From: Actinomycetes bacterium | Lineage (GTDB): Bacteria; Actinomycetota; Actinomycetes; Propionibacteriales; Propionibacteriaceae | DNA length: 6,699 nucleotides | Reading direction: 5' to 3' | NCBI GenBank assembly: GCA_021794705.1 | Contig: JAJYQH010000037.1 | Coordinates: forward strand, 1 to 6,699 | Part shown: piece by piece, positions 1 to 6,688 of the stretch | Layout of the letters: each line of letters begins with the position of its first letter | Numbering within the stretch: position 1 is the first letter of the stretch | Notes under the pieces: generated by a model | The model's input: only the letters and a program-made list of their open reading frames with translations | Told to the model about the DNA's origin: nothing | Databases searched by the model: none | Made by a program: the position numbers and the translations under genes

Positions 1-1
1 G

Positions 2-325
2 TGCCACGTCCGCGACGTGTGCGAGCTGTTCGCACGCCGGCTGCGGGCGATGCTGGACGCCGACCCCGCCGAGGGCGCCCGCTTCGCCGACTGGGACCAG
101 GACGCCACGGCGCTGGAGAAGCGGTACTGGGAGGACGACCCGACGCGGGTGGCCGACGACTACGCCCGGCTCGCGGAGCGGCTGGCCGGCCAGTGGGACG
201 CCGTCGGCGGCGACCAGTGGCAGCGGCACGGGCTCCGCTCGAACGGCTCGCAGTTCACCGTCGCGACCCTCGGCGTCTACCTCATCCACGACATCGAGCA
301 CCACCTGCACGACGTCGGGGCCTGA
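2..325 (+). CDS. DinB-like family protein, C-terminal part (5' end outside window)
   Basis: This is the last 107 codons of a gene that begins before the window; reading frame 2 is open from the first base to a TGA at 323-325. The visible protein opens with CHVRDVCELFARRL and ends with HDIEHHLHDVG. This pattern, a histidine in a first helix followed by a His-rich last helix, is typical of the DinB/DfsA-like four-helix bundle fold, whose members bind a metal through three histidines and include thiol-dependent transferases. The visible length fits the C-terminal two thirds of such a protein of about 160-180 residues. An ATG at 17 could be called as a start, but the family-like residues just upstream of it argue that it is internal. 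The gene converges on sufT with 12 nt between the stops, and nothing suggests a role in Fe-S assembly. The family assignment is by motif and fold pattern only; the substrate is unknown. Confidence 0.75.
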   Translation, partial: CHVRDVCELFARRLRAMLDADPAEGARFADWDQDATALEKRYWEDDPTRVADDYARLAERLAGQWDAVGGDQWQRHGLRSNGSQFTVATLGVYLIHDIEHHLHDVGA

Positions 326-337
326 GCCGCGGCCGGG

Positions 338-760
338 TCAGACGTTGTAGCCGATGGCCCGCAGCTGCTCGCGGCCGTCCTCGGTGATCATGTCGAGGCT
401 CCACGGCGGCAGCCACACCCAGTTGATCGCCACCGAGTTCACCAGACCTTCGAGCACCGTCTGGGTGTCGTACTCGAGGCGGTCGGTGAGCGGGCAGGTC
501 GGGCTGGTGAGGGTCATGTCGATGGTGACATTGGCCGACTCGTCGACGTGCACGCCATAGACGAGCCCGAGGTCGACGACGTTGACCATGAGCTCCGGGT
601 CGACGACGTCGCGCATCGCCTCCTCGATCTCCTCGACGCTCGGCGCGGACACCCCGCCCGTCACGTCGGGCAGCTCGTCGCGCACGAGGTCGCTGGGCCG
701 GGCGTCCCGGGCGGCGTCCTCCTGGGAAGCTTCGGTGGCCTGGTCGGGTCGCTGGTACAT
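338..760 (-). CDS. sufT: SufT, DUF59/MIP18-family Fe-S maturation factor
   Basis: This 140-residue protein is the last gene of the operon. SufT-type DUF59 proteins act as auxiliary factors in maturation of Fe-S proteins, and in actinobacteria they sit at the end of suf operons. The domain spans roughly residues 41-140. It has DPELMVNVVDLGLVYGV at 54-70, the TSPTCPLTD segment with the conserved Cys89, a WVWLPPWSLD stretch near 114-123, and the usual ITEDGREQLRAIGYNV ending. Residues 1-40 are acidic/polar, probably disordered, and longer than I would expect (the mycobacterial homologue is about 115 residues). I chose the ATG at 760 because it lies one base after the sufU stop, which favours translational coupling, with a weak GCGAG Shine-Dalgarno-like sequence at 768-772. 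In-frame GTG codons at residues 26, 33 and 37 are possible later starts. A longer reading frame upstream to 874 overlaps sufU and is not believable. Confidence 0.93.
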   Translation of the reverse strand: MYQRPDQATEASQEDAARDARPSDLVRDELPDVTGGVSAPSVEEIEEAMRDVVDPELMVNVVDLGLVYGVHVDESANVTIDMTLTSPTCPLTDRLEYDTQTVLEGLVNSVAINWVWLPPWSLDMITEDGREQLRAIGYNV

Positions 761-761
761 C

Positions 762-1235
762 TCACATCTCGCTTTCGTTGTCGGGTACCTCGGCCCCGGC
801 CCGCACGAGCGCGTCGCGCAGCGCGGACCAGCCGAGGAGCGCGCACTTGACCCGCGCGGGGAACTGGGCGACACCGGCGAAGGCGATGCCGTCCTCGAGG
901 CGGTCCTCGTCGGGCTGCACCCGGCCCTGGCCGTGCATCATGTGGCGGAACTCGTCGAACAGCGCCATCGACTCGTCCACCGTCCGGCCGATGACGAGGT
1001 CGGTCATCACCGACGTCGACGCCTGGGAGATCGAGCAGCCGAGGGCGTCGTAGCTGACGTCGTCGATCGTGTCCCCGTCGAGATGCACGCGCAGCGTGAG
1101 CTCGTCACCGCAGGTCGGGTTGACGTGGTGCACCTCCGACTGGAACGGGTCGCGCAGGCCCGCGTGGTGCTTCTCCCGGTAGTGGTCGAGGATGATCTCC
1201 TGGTAGAGCTCGTTGACGTCGGGTCCGGCGGTCAC
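762..1235 (-). CDS. sufU: SufU, zinc-dependent sulfur-transfer partner of SufS
   Basis: This 157-residue protein is of the SufU type rather than the scaffold IscU type. SufU accepts persulfide sulfur from SufS and relays it to the SufBCD scaffold; a zinc ion holds the active cysteine. The expected zinc ligands are visible: Cys42 and Asp44 in NPTCGD, Cys67 in LGCSIS, and Cys131 in VKCALLGW. The insertion of about 20 residues between the second and third cysteine regions (residues 95-118, HMMHGQGRVQPDEDRLEDG) is the mark that separates SufU from IscU. The start is a GTG at 1233-1235 that overlaps the sufS stop as GTGA, with a GGAGG Shine-Dalgarno at 1243-1247, 7 nt upstream. The stop leaves one base before sufT. 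The overlap with sufS matches the known one-to-one partnership of the two proteins. Confidence 0.97.
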   Translation of the reverse strand: MTAGPDVNELYQEIILDHYREKHHAGLRDPFQSEVHHVNPTCGDELTLRVHLDGDTIDDVSYDALGCSISQASTSVMTDLVIGRTVDESMALFDEFRHMMHGQGRVQPDEDRLEDGIAFAGVAQFPARVKCALLGWSALRDALVRAGAEVPDNESEM

Positions 1236-2575
1236 GCACCCACCTCCGTTCGGGTCTGGTCGGGTTGGGTCGGCTGGGCGCCACGCAGCCGGCGGGCCTC
1301 CTCGCGGGCCGCGCGACGGCGGGCCGTGCCGCTGCCGGAGGCCATCCGGCCGGCGAAGAAGTCGCGGGTGAAGACCAGGGCCTCCGCCAGCCGGTCGATC
1401 TCCTCCTCGGTGGTGTACAGGTAGCCCGACGCCCGGGTCGACGACTGGACGCCGAGCCGCTCGTGCAGCGGCCGGGCGCAGTGGTGACCGCCGCGGATGG
1501 CGACGCCGCGGGCGTCCAGCAGCTGCATGATGTCGTGCGGGTGCACGCCGTCGAGGACGAACGAGATCGCCCCGCCCCGGTCGATCGCCTCGGTGGGACC
1601 GAGGATCCGCAGGCCCTCGATGCCGCGCAGCGCGCCCAGCGCATAGCGGGTGATCTCCTGCTCGTGGGCGGCGACGGCGTCCATGCCGAGGACGGTGAGG
1701 TAGTCGATCGCCGCGCCGAGCCCCACAGCCTCGGCGATCGGCGGGGTGCCCGCCTCGAAGCGGTGCGGCGGCGGGGCGAAGGTCGAGCCGCTCATCCGGA
1801 CGACCTCGATCATCTCGCCCCCGCCGAGGAACGGCGGCAGCTCGGCGAGCAGGTCGTAGCGCCCCCAGAGGACACCGACGCCGGTGGGTCCGAGCATCTT
1901 GTGCCCGGTGAAGGCGACGAGGTCTGCGCCCAGAGCCGAGACCGAGACCGGCAGTTGCGGCACGGCCTGCGACCCGTCGACGACCATCGTCGCGCCGACC
2001 GCGTGTGCCTGCTCGGCGATCCGCGCGATCGGGTTGACGGTGCCGACGACGTTGGACACCCAGGTGAGCGACACCACCCGGGTGCGCTCGTTGATGAGGC
2101 CCTCGCGCTCGGCGCGCTCGAGGTCGAGGCGTCCCTCGTCGGTGACGTCGAACCAGCGCAGGGTCGCGCCGCTCCGCTCGCAGGCCAGCTGCCAGGGGAC
2201 GATGTTGCTGTGGTGCTCCATCACCGAGATGACGACCTCGTCGCCGGGACGGAGCCCCGACCCGAGGGTGTACGCGGCCAGGTTGAGCGCCTCGCTCGCA
2301 TTCTTGGTGAAGACGATCTCCTCGGGACGCCGGGCCCCCACGAAGGCGGCGACCTTGGCGCGCGCGCCCTCGTAGGCCTCGGTCGCCTCGGACCCGAGCA
2401 GGTGCATGGCCCGCGCGACGTTCGCGTTGTGCAGGAGCAGGTGCTGCGCCATGGTCTCGACGACCCGGCGGGGCTTCTGCGACGTGTTCGCCGAGTCGAG
2501 GTAGGTCAGCGGGAACTCCCCCACCGTGCGTTCGAGCACGGGAAAGTCCCTGCGGACCGCGTCCACGTCATACAT
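1232..2575 (-). CDS. sufS: SufS, PLP-dependent cysteine desulfurase
   Basis: SufS converts L-cysteine to L-alanine and carries the released sulfur as a persulfide. This 447-residue protein is a class V aminotransferase fold of the SufS/CsdB group. Key residues seen: His121 in MEHHSN (stacks on PLP), Asp200 in VDGSQ, Lys226 in FTGHKMLGPTG (the Schiff-base lysine), the GTPPIAEA motif near 276-283, and Cys366 in RGGHHCARP (persulfide cysteine). His347 in GVHPHD lines up with the B. subtilis SufS histidine reported to swap into the SufU zinc site, which fits the adjacent sufU. The core ends near residue 411. A further 36 residues, rich in Arg and Ala and then Gln/Thr/Pro, form an unusual tail. 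The ATG start at 2575 is preceded by GGAAGG at 2585-2590 (9-nt spacing). Unlike its neighbours, sufS follows a 291-nt spacer. Confidence 0.98.
   Translation of the reverse strand: MYDVDAVRRDFPVLERTVGEFPLTYLDSANTSQKPRRVVETMAQHLLLHNANVARAMHLLGSEATEAYEGARAKVAAFVGARRPEEIVFTKNASEALNLAAYTLGSGLRPGDEVVISVMEHHSNIVPWQLACERSGATLRWFDVTDEGRLDLERAEREGLINERTRVVSLTWVSNVVGTVNPIARIAEQAHAVGATMVVDGSQAVPQLPVSVSALGADLVAFTGHKMLGPTGVGVLWGRYDLLAELPPFLGGGEMIEVVRMSGSTFAPPPHRFEAGTPPIAEAVGLGAAIDYLTVLGMDAVAAHEQEITRYALGALRGIEGLRILGPTEAIDRGGAISFVLDGVHPHDIMQLLDARGVAIRGGHHCARPLHERLGVQSSTRASGYLYTTEEEIDRLAEALVFTRDFFAGRMASGSGTARRRAAREEARRLRGAQPTQPDQTRTEVGA
1236..1247 (-). promoter_or_regulatory. Ribosome binding site fixing the GTG start of sufU
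   Basis: Reading the minus strand, GGAGG at 1247-1243 lies 7 nt before the GTG at 1235. It sits inside the last codons of sufS. No ATG is available nearby in frame, so this site supports GTG as the real start and reinitiation after the sufS TGA. Confidence 0.75.
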
Positions 2576-2584
2576 GCCCCACCA

Positions 2585-2590
2585 CCTTCC
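2585..2590 (-). promoter_or_regulatory. Ribosome binding site of sufS
   Basis: GGAAGG on the minus strand lies 9 nt before the sufS ATG at 2575. It shows that sufS has its own translation start signal and does not depend on coupling to sufC, which ends 291 nt upstream. Confidence 0.65.
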
Positions 2591-2658
2591 GAACGTCCGT
2601 ATTCACAGCGTCACGACCAGCCCCGGCATTCCCCGCCGCCGGCCTCGGCCCTCCCGCT

Positions 2659-2751
2659 TCGAGCGGCTGGCGTTCTCTGCTCTTGCTGGCGTTCTCGACG
2701 CCGATCCGGCAGAAATCGCCAGCCGTTGCGTCGAGATCGCCAGCCGCCCGA
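2659..2751. repeat. Inverted repeat cluster: four copies of a GCTGGCG-type motif, two in each orientation
   Basis: On the plus strand two forward copies (2664-2677 and 2685-2701, core GCTGGCGTTCTC) are followed by two reverse copies (2712-2725 and 2728-2744, core ATCGCCAGC). The strongest pairing is 2685-2701 with 2728-2744, matching at 16 of 17 positions. An alternative pairs 2659-2677 with 2733-2751 at 17 of 19 positions and leaves the two inner copies free to form their own stem. The arms can therefore adopt mutually exclusive folds in RNA, or a cruciform in DNA. The layout resembles REP/BIME-type intergenic repeats, but copy number elsewhere in the genome is not visible here. Confidence 0.85.
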
Positions 2752-2797
2752 GCCGAGCCCGGACGCGCGGACCGCCAGGAGTCCGTGCGACGAGGAA

Positions 2798-2819
2798 GCT
2801 GCTGCGTGTGCGCAGCAGC
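2798..2819 (-). terminator. Perfect 9-bp hairpin after sufC, possible attenuator or mRNA 3' end
   Basis: Read on the minus strand, GCTGCTGCG, the loop CACA and CGCAGCAGC form an uninterrupted 9-bp stem with a 4-nt loop, about 47 nt downstream of the sufC stop. It is followed by TTCCTCG, which has some T but no true U-tract, so full intrinsic termination is doubtful. A partial terminator, an exonuclease barrier or an RNA processing site are all possible. The structure is seen in the sequence; its role is inferred. Confidence 0.5.
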
Positions 2820-2846
2820 GATGCGCCGAGGAGCGGGGGGTTGCAC

Positions 2847-2860
2847 GGGGGTTGTCCCCC
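2847..2860 (-). other. Short GGGGG-ACAA-CCCCC hairpin just after the sufC stop
   Basis: A 5-bp all-GC stem with a 4-nt loop begins 6 nt after the sufC TGA. A second C-run a few bases further (2835-2840) could pair with the same G-run. It has no U-tract and could be chance in a GC-rich genome. Confidence 0.4.
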
Positions 2861-2866
2861 TTGCGA

Positions 2867-3625
<759 letters not shown>

Positions 3626-3627
3626 GG

Positions 3628-3987
3628 TCAGTTCTCCTGAGATGTGGTCGAAAAATCGTGGCTGTCGTAGCTGAGGGGGTTGTCGACGTCGACCTGGATG
3701 TCGTCACCGACGATGCGGACGGGGTACACCGGCACCGGCTGGGTGGCCGGCAGCCCGAGCGCCCGCCCGTCGCGCAGGTCGAAGCGGGAGCCATGGAGGT
3801 AGCACTCGATCGTGCGGTCCTCGACGTCGCCCTCGCTGAGCGGGACGTTGGCGTGGCTGCACTCGTCCTGGATCGCGTACCACTCGCCCCCGTGCCGGAC
3901 GATGGCCACGTCGAAGTCGCCGGCGTCCGCGGCGAGCGGCAGGTCGTCGGTGATCTCCGAGACCTGGGCGACGGTGCGGAAGCTCAT
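3628..3987 (-). CDS. Rieske [2Fe-2S] ferredoxin-like protein within the suf operon
   Basis: This 119-residue protein has the two Rieske motifs, CSHANVPLSEGD with Cys43 and His45, and CYLHGSRFDL with Cys62 and His65. Together they bind one [2Fe-2S] cluster. No signal peptide, membrane segment or oxygenase domain is present, so it is a soluble ferredoxin-type Rieske protein of the kind annotated as a non-heme oxygenase ferredoxin subunit. No oxygenase gene is in the window. It overlaps sufD by 4 nt (ATGA) and ends 2 nt before sufC, so it is translated as part of the SUF set. A GGAGG lies 4 nt upstream of the ATG at 3987. Its role is not established: it may give electrons for persulfide reduction or cluster assembly, or be a client or sensor of cluster supply. 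The family call is firm and the function is open. Confidence 0.93.
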   Translation of the reverse strand: MSFRTVAQVSEITDDLPLAADAGDFDVAIVRHGGEWYAIQDECSHANVPLSEGDVEDRTIECYLHGSRFDLRDGRALGLPATQPVPVYPVRIVGDDIQVDVDNPLSYDSHDFSTTSQEN

Positions 3988-5165
3988 GCGTCCTCCCCCG
4001 CCGTGACGGCCGACAGTTCCCGCTCGACCTCCTGGAGCATCCGCTCCTCGATCGCCGGGACGCCGATGCGGCGGATGATGTCGACGAAGAAGCCGTGGAC
4101 GACCAGGCGGCGGGCCTCGGCCTCGGCGATCCCGCGGCTCTTGAGGTAGAACAGCTGCTCGTCGTCGAATCGGCCGGTGGTCGAGGAGTGGCCGGCACCG
4201 ACGATCTCACCCGTCTCGATCTCGAGGTTGGGCACGGAGTCGGCCTGGCAGCCGTCGGTGAGCACGAGGTTCTTGTTGGCCTCGTAGGTCTCGATGCCCT
4301 CGGCCACCTTGCGGATGAGCACGTCGCCCACCCACACCGAGTGGGCGCCCTGGCCCTGCAGCGCGCCGCGGTAGTCGACCTTGCTCTTGGTGTGCGGCTG
4401 GTTGTGGTCGACGAACAGCCGGTGCTCGGTGTGCTGGCCGGCGTCGACGAAGTAGAGGCCGAACTGCTCGAGCGAGCCGCCGGGCCCGGCGTACTGCGCC
4501 CGCTCGACGATCCGCACCGCCTTGCCGCCCATGGACGCCTGCACCGTGCGCACCTGGGCGTCGCGCCCGATCCGCAGCGACACCTGCCCGGCGTGCACCG
4601 CGTCATTGTCCCAGTCCTGCAGCGAGACGAGGTTGACCTGTGCCCCGTCGCCGATGAGCAGGTCGGTCTTGTTCGCGTACTGGGCGCTGCCCTCGTGCCG
4701 GATGGCCACGGTGGCGACGGCATGGTTGCCGACCCGCAGGATGACGTGGTCGAACACCGTGCCGCCTGTGCCGCGGAGGGTGATGAGGAGGGGCTCGACG
4801 AGCTCGACCTCCGCGGGGATGTCGATGAGCGTGGCGCCCTCGGCGTTGGCCGCCGCGAGCGCGGCCACCCGGTCGACGGGCGGCTCGACCGACAGCTCCC
4901 TGGCCTGCTCCGCGGTGACCTGCGAGACCGTCACCCGCTCCGGGAGGTCGGCGTCGAACTCGAGCCGGCCCCCGGTGGCGCCGGAGGTGAGCAACGTCCG
5001 GAACGTGCGCACCGGGGTGAACCGCCACACCTCCTCGCGCCCGGTGGGCACCGGGTGGTCGTCGACGCTCCACGACGGGGTCGGGTGCAGGTGCGACGAC
5101 ACCGTCTCGACGGCGCCGGCGACGTTCGGCGCGGCGGGAGGCGGCGTGATGGTCTCGGTTGTCAC
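3984..5165 (-). CDS. sufD: SufD, scaffold subunit of the SufBCD complex
   Basis: SufD is the paralogue of SufB that pairs with it and SufC; the complex takes up iron and holds the nascent cluster. At 393 residues it is of ordinary length. The C-terminal half shows the SufB/SufD beta-helix region and the family-typical stretch AGHSSTTGRFDDEQLFYLKSRGI at about 324-346. There His326 corresponds to the E. coli SufD histidine (His360) implicated in cluster assembly. Cys306 in DGCQADSVPNLE is also typical. The N-terminal 20 or so residues are Thr/Pro/Ala-rich and probably flexible. The start is a GTG at 5163-5165, with AAGGAA at 5175-5180 9 nt upstream; no ATG lies close by in frame. The 53-nt gap from sufB contains only this ribosome binding site. 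The stop overlaps the Rieske start as ATGA. Confidence 0.97.
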   Translation of the reverse strand: MTTETITPPPAAPNVAGAVETVSSHLHPTPSWSVDDHPVPTGREEVWRFTPVRTFRTLLTSGATGGRLEFDADLPERVTVSQVTAEQARELSVEPPVDRVAALAAANAEGATLIDIPAEVELVEPLLITLRGTGGTVFDHVILRVGNHAVATVAIRHEGSAQYANKTDLLIGDGAQVNLVSLQDWDNDAVHAGQVSLRIGRDAQVRTVQASMGGKAVRIVERAQYAGPGGSLEQFGLYFVDAGQHTEHRLFVDHNQPHTKSKVDYRGALQGQGAHSVWVGDVLIRKVAEGIETYEANKNLVLTDGCQADSVPNLEIETGEIVGAGHSSTTGRFDDEQLFYLKSRGIAEAEARRLVVHGFFVDIIRRIGVPAIEERMLQEVERELSAVTAGEDA

Positions 5166-5174
5166 AGTTTCTCG

Positions 5175-5180
5175 TTCCTT
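5175..5180 (-). promoter_or_regulatory. Ribosome binding site supporting the GTG start of sufD
   Basis: AAGGAA on the minus strand lies 9 nt before the GTG at 5165, in the 53-nt sufB-sufD gap. This supports GTG as the start. The rest of the gap is GC-rich and shows no promoter or terminator that I can recognise. Confidence 0.65.
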
Positions 5181-5218
5181 CTTCGGGAGGGCCAGGGAGG
5201 TGGACGGGGCGGGCCGGC

Positions 5219-6676
5219 TCAGCCGACCGCGCCCTCCATCTGCAGCTCGATGAGCCGGTTGAGCTCGAGGGCGTACTCCATCGGCAGCTCGCGGGCGATC
5301 GGCTCGACGAAGCCGCGCACGATCATCGCCATCGCCTCGTCCTCCTGCAGGCCGCGCTGCATGAGGTAGAAGAGCTGGTCCTCGCTCACCTTCGACACGG
5401 TGGCCTCGTGGGCCATCGACACGTCGTCCTCACGGACGTCGACGTAGGGGTAGGTGTCGCTGCGGCTGATCTGGTCGACGAGCAGGGCGTCGCACTTCAC
5501 CGACGACGCCGAGTGGGACGCTCCCTCCCGCACCTCGACGAGGCCGCGGTAGGACGAGCGGCCGCCGGCGCGGGCCACCGACTTGGAGATGATCGAGCTC
5601 GACGTGTGCGGGGCGCAGTGCACCATCTTGCTGCCGGCGTCCTGGTGCTGCCCCTCGCCCGCGAACGCGATCGACAGGGTCTCGCCGCGGGAGTGCTCGC
5701 CCATGAGGTAGACGGCCGGGTACTTCATCGTGACCTTCGACCCGATGTTGCCGTCGATCCACTCCATGGTCGCGCCCTCCTCGCAGGTGGCGCGCTTGGT
5801 GACCAGGTTGTACACGTTGTTCGACCAGTTCTGGATGGTCGTGTAGCGGCACCGGGCGTTCTTCTTGACGATGATCTCGACGACCGCGCTGTGCAGCGAG
5901 TCGGACGAGTAGATCGGGGCGGTGCAGCCCTCGACGTAGTGCACGTAGGCGCCCTCGTCGACGATGATGAGCGTCCGCTCGAACTGGCCCATGTTCTCGG
6001 TGTTGATCCGGAAGTAGGCCTGCAGCGGGATCGACACGTGCACGCCCTTCGGCACGTAGATGAACGAGCCGCCCGACCACACCGCGCTGTTGAGCGAGGC
6101 GAACTTGTTGTCGCCGACCGGGATCACGGTCGCGAAGTACTCCTGGAACAGCTCCGGGTACTCCTTGAGCGCGGTGTCGGTGTCGAGGAAGATGACGCCC
6201 TGCCGCTCGAGCTCCTCGTTGATCTTGTGGTAGACCACCTCGGACTCGTACTGGGCGGCGACGCCGGCCACCAGCCGGGCCTTCTCGGCCTCGGGGATGC
6301 CGAGCCGGTCGTAGGTGTTCTTGATGTCCTCGGGCAGGTCGTCCCACGACTGCGCCTGCTTCTCGGTGGAGCGGACGAAGTACTTGATGTTGTCGAAGTC
6401 GATGCCCGACAGGTCGGCGCCCCATGTGGGCATGGGCTTCTTCTGGAACAGCTTGAGGCCCTTGAGACGGAGGTCGCGCATCCACTCGGGCTCGTTCTTC
6501 ATCGCCGAGATGTTGCGGACGACGTTCTCGTTGAGACCGCGCTGCGCGGCCGCACCGGCCAGGTCGGCGTCGTGCCAGCCCCACTGGTAGGTGCCGAGGG
6601 CAGCGAGATGCTCGTCCTGGGTGGAACCCAGGCCCGGGGCCATGGGAACGGCTTGCGGGTTGTCGAGCTGGGTCAT
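5219..6676 (-). CDS. sufB: SufB, scaffold subunit of the SufBCD complex
   Basis: SufB receives sulfur from the SufS/SufU pair and is the main site where the cluster forms. The protein has 485 residues, normal for SufB. Seen: the N-terminal [16 protein letters not shown] region (63-78), Cys251 in [10 protein letters not shown], Cys354 in [10 protein letters not shown], Cys395 in VKCDALL (aligned with E. coli Cys405), His423-Glu424 in [17 protein letters not shown] (aligned with E. coli His433-Glu434), and a C-terminal [23 protein letters not shown] tail. The residue matching E. coli Glu432 is Ala422. No intein interrupts the gene, although some mycobacterial SufB proteins carry one. The ATG at 6676 has AAAGG at 6684-6688 7 nt upstream. 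It is the first suf gene in view; the promoter and any regulator lie beyond the right edge. Confidence 0.99.
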   Translation of the reverse strand: MTQLDNPQAVPMAPGLGSTQDEHLAALGTYQWGWHDADLAGAAAQRGLNENVVRNISAMKNEPEWMRDLRLKGLKLFQKKPMPTWGADLSGIDFDNIKYFVRSTEKQAQSWDDLPEDIKNTYDRLGIPEAEKARLVAGVAAQYESEVVYHKINEELERQGVIFLDTDTALKEYPELFQEYFATVIPVGDNKFASLNSAVWSGGSFIYVPKGVHVSIPLQAYFRINTENMGQFERTLIIVDEGAYVHYVEGCTAPIYSSDSLHSAVVEIIVKKNARCRYTTIQNWSNNVYNLVTKRATCEEGATMEWIDGNIGSKVTMKYPAVYLMGEHSRGETLSIAFAGEGQHQDAGSKMVHCAPHTSSSIISKSVARAGGRSSYRGLVEVREGASHSASSVKCDALLVDQISRSDTYPYVDVREDDVSMAHEATVSKVSEDQLFYLMQRGLQEDEAMAMIVRGFVEPIARELPMEYALELNRLIELQMEGAVG

Positions 6677-6683
6677 GTCTCAG

Positions 6684-6688
6684 CCTTT
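6684..6688 (-). promoter_or_regulatory. Ribosome binding site of sufB
   Basis: AAAGG on the minus strand sits 7 nt before the sufB ATG. Only 23 nt upstream of the gene are in the window, too few to judge promoter or operator sites. Confidence 0.6.

Larger units (their letters stand above)
2576..2866 (-). other. Structured non-coding spacer between sufC and sufS
   Basis: These 291 nt interrupt an operon whose other junctions range from a 4-nt overlap to 53 nt. No reading frame on either strand looks like a protein: the open frames that cross it are Arg/Pro/Ala-rich shadows that run into sufC or sufS. In the direction of transcription it holds a GGGGG-ACAA-CCCCC hairpin, a perfect 9-bp hairpin, a weaker stem at 2765-2788 (7 of 8 pairs), then a cluster of four copies of one short motif in inverted orientation. 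The last 90 nt hold the sufS ribosome binding site and no convincing promoter. It could be a processing or attenuation region, or a site where repeat elements inserted. Confidence 0.8.

Noticed and set aside
326..337. Bidirectional terminator between the DinB-like gene and sufT
   Set aside because: The 12-nt gap contains the CCGCGG palindrome, but no long stem and no T-run on either strand.
1..387. Frame-1 open frame starting with GTG at base 1
   Set aside because: Arg/Pro-rich product with no family pattern; the frame-2 reading gives a clear DinB-like helix and His pattern and a stop just before sufT.
582..1424. Plus-strand open frame opposite sufT, sufU and the end of sufS
   Set aside because: Covers three recognised minus-strand genes and has no family signature.
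2576..2660. Internal promoter for sufS
   Set aside because: On the minus strand I found GAATAC as a loose -10-like hexamer, but no -35-like element at suitable spacing. Too weak to call without transcript start data.
2659..2751. CRISPR-like array
   Set aside because: Repeats are too short, in both orientations and unevenly spaced; no spacers of regular length and no cas genes.
4095..5369. Plus-strand open frame (424 codons) opposite sufD and the end of sufB
   Set aside because: Antisense shadow of conserved genes with biased Val/Leu/Asp/Arg composition and no motif.
5915..5935. Intein insertion in SufB at the EGCTAP site
   Set aside because: Some mycobacterial SufB proteins carry an intein, but here the sequence runs unbroken through Cys251 and total length is that of a plain SufB.
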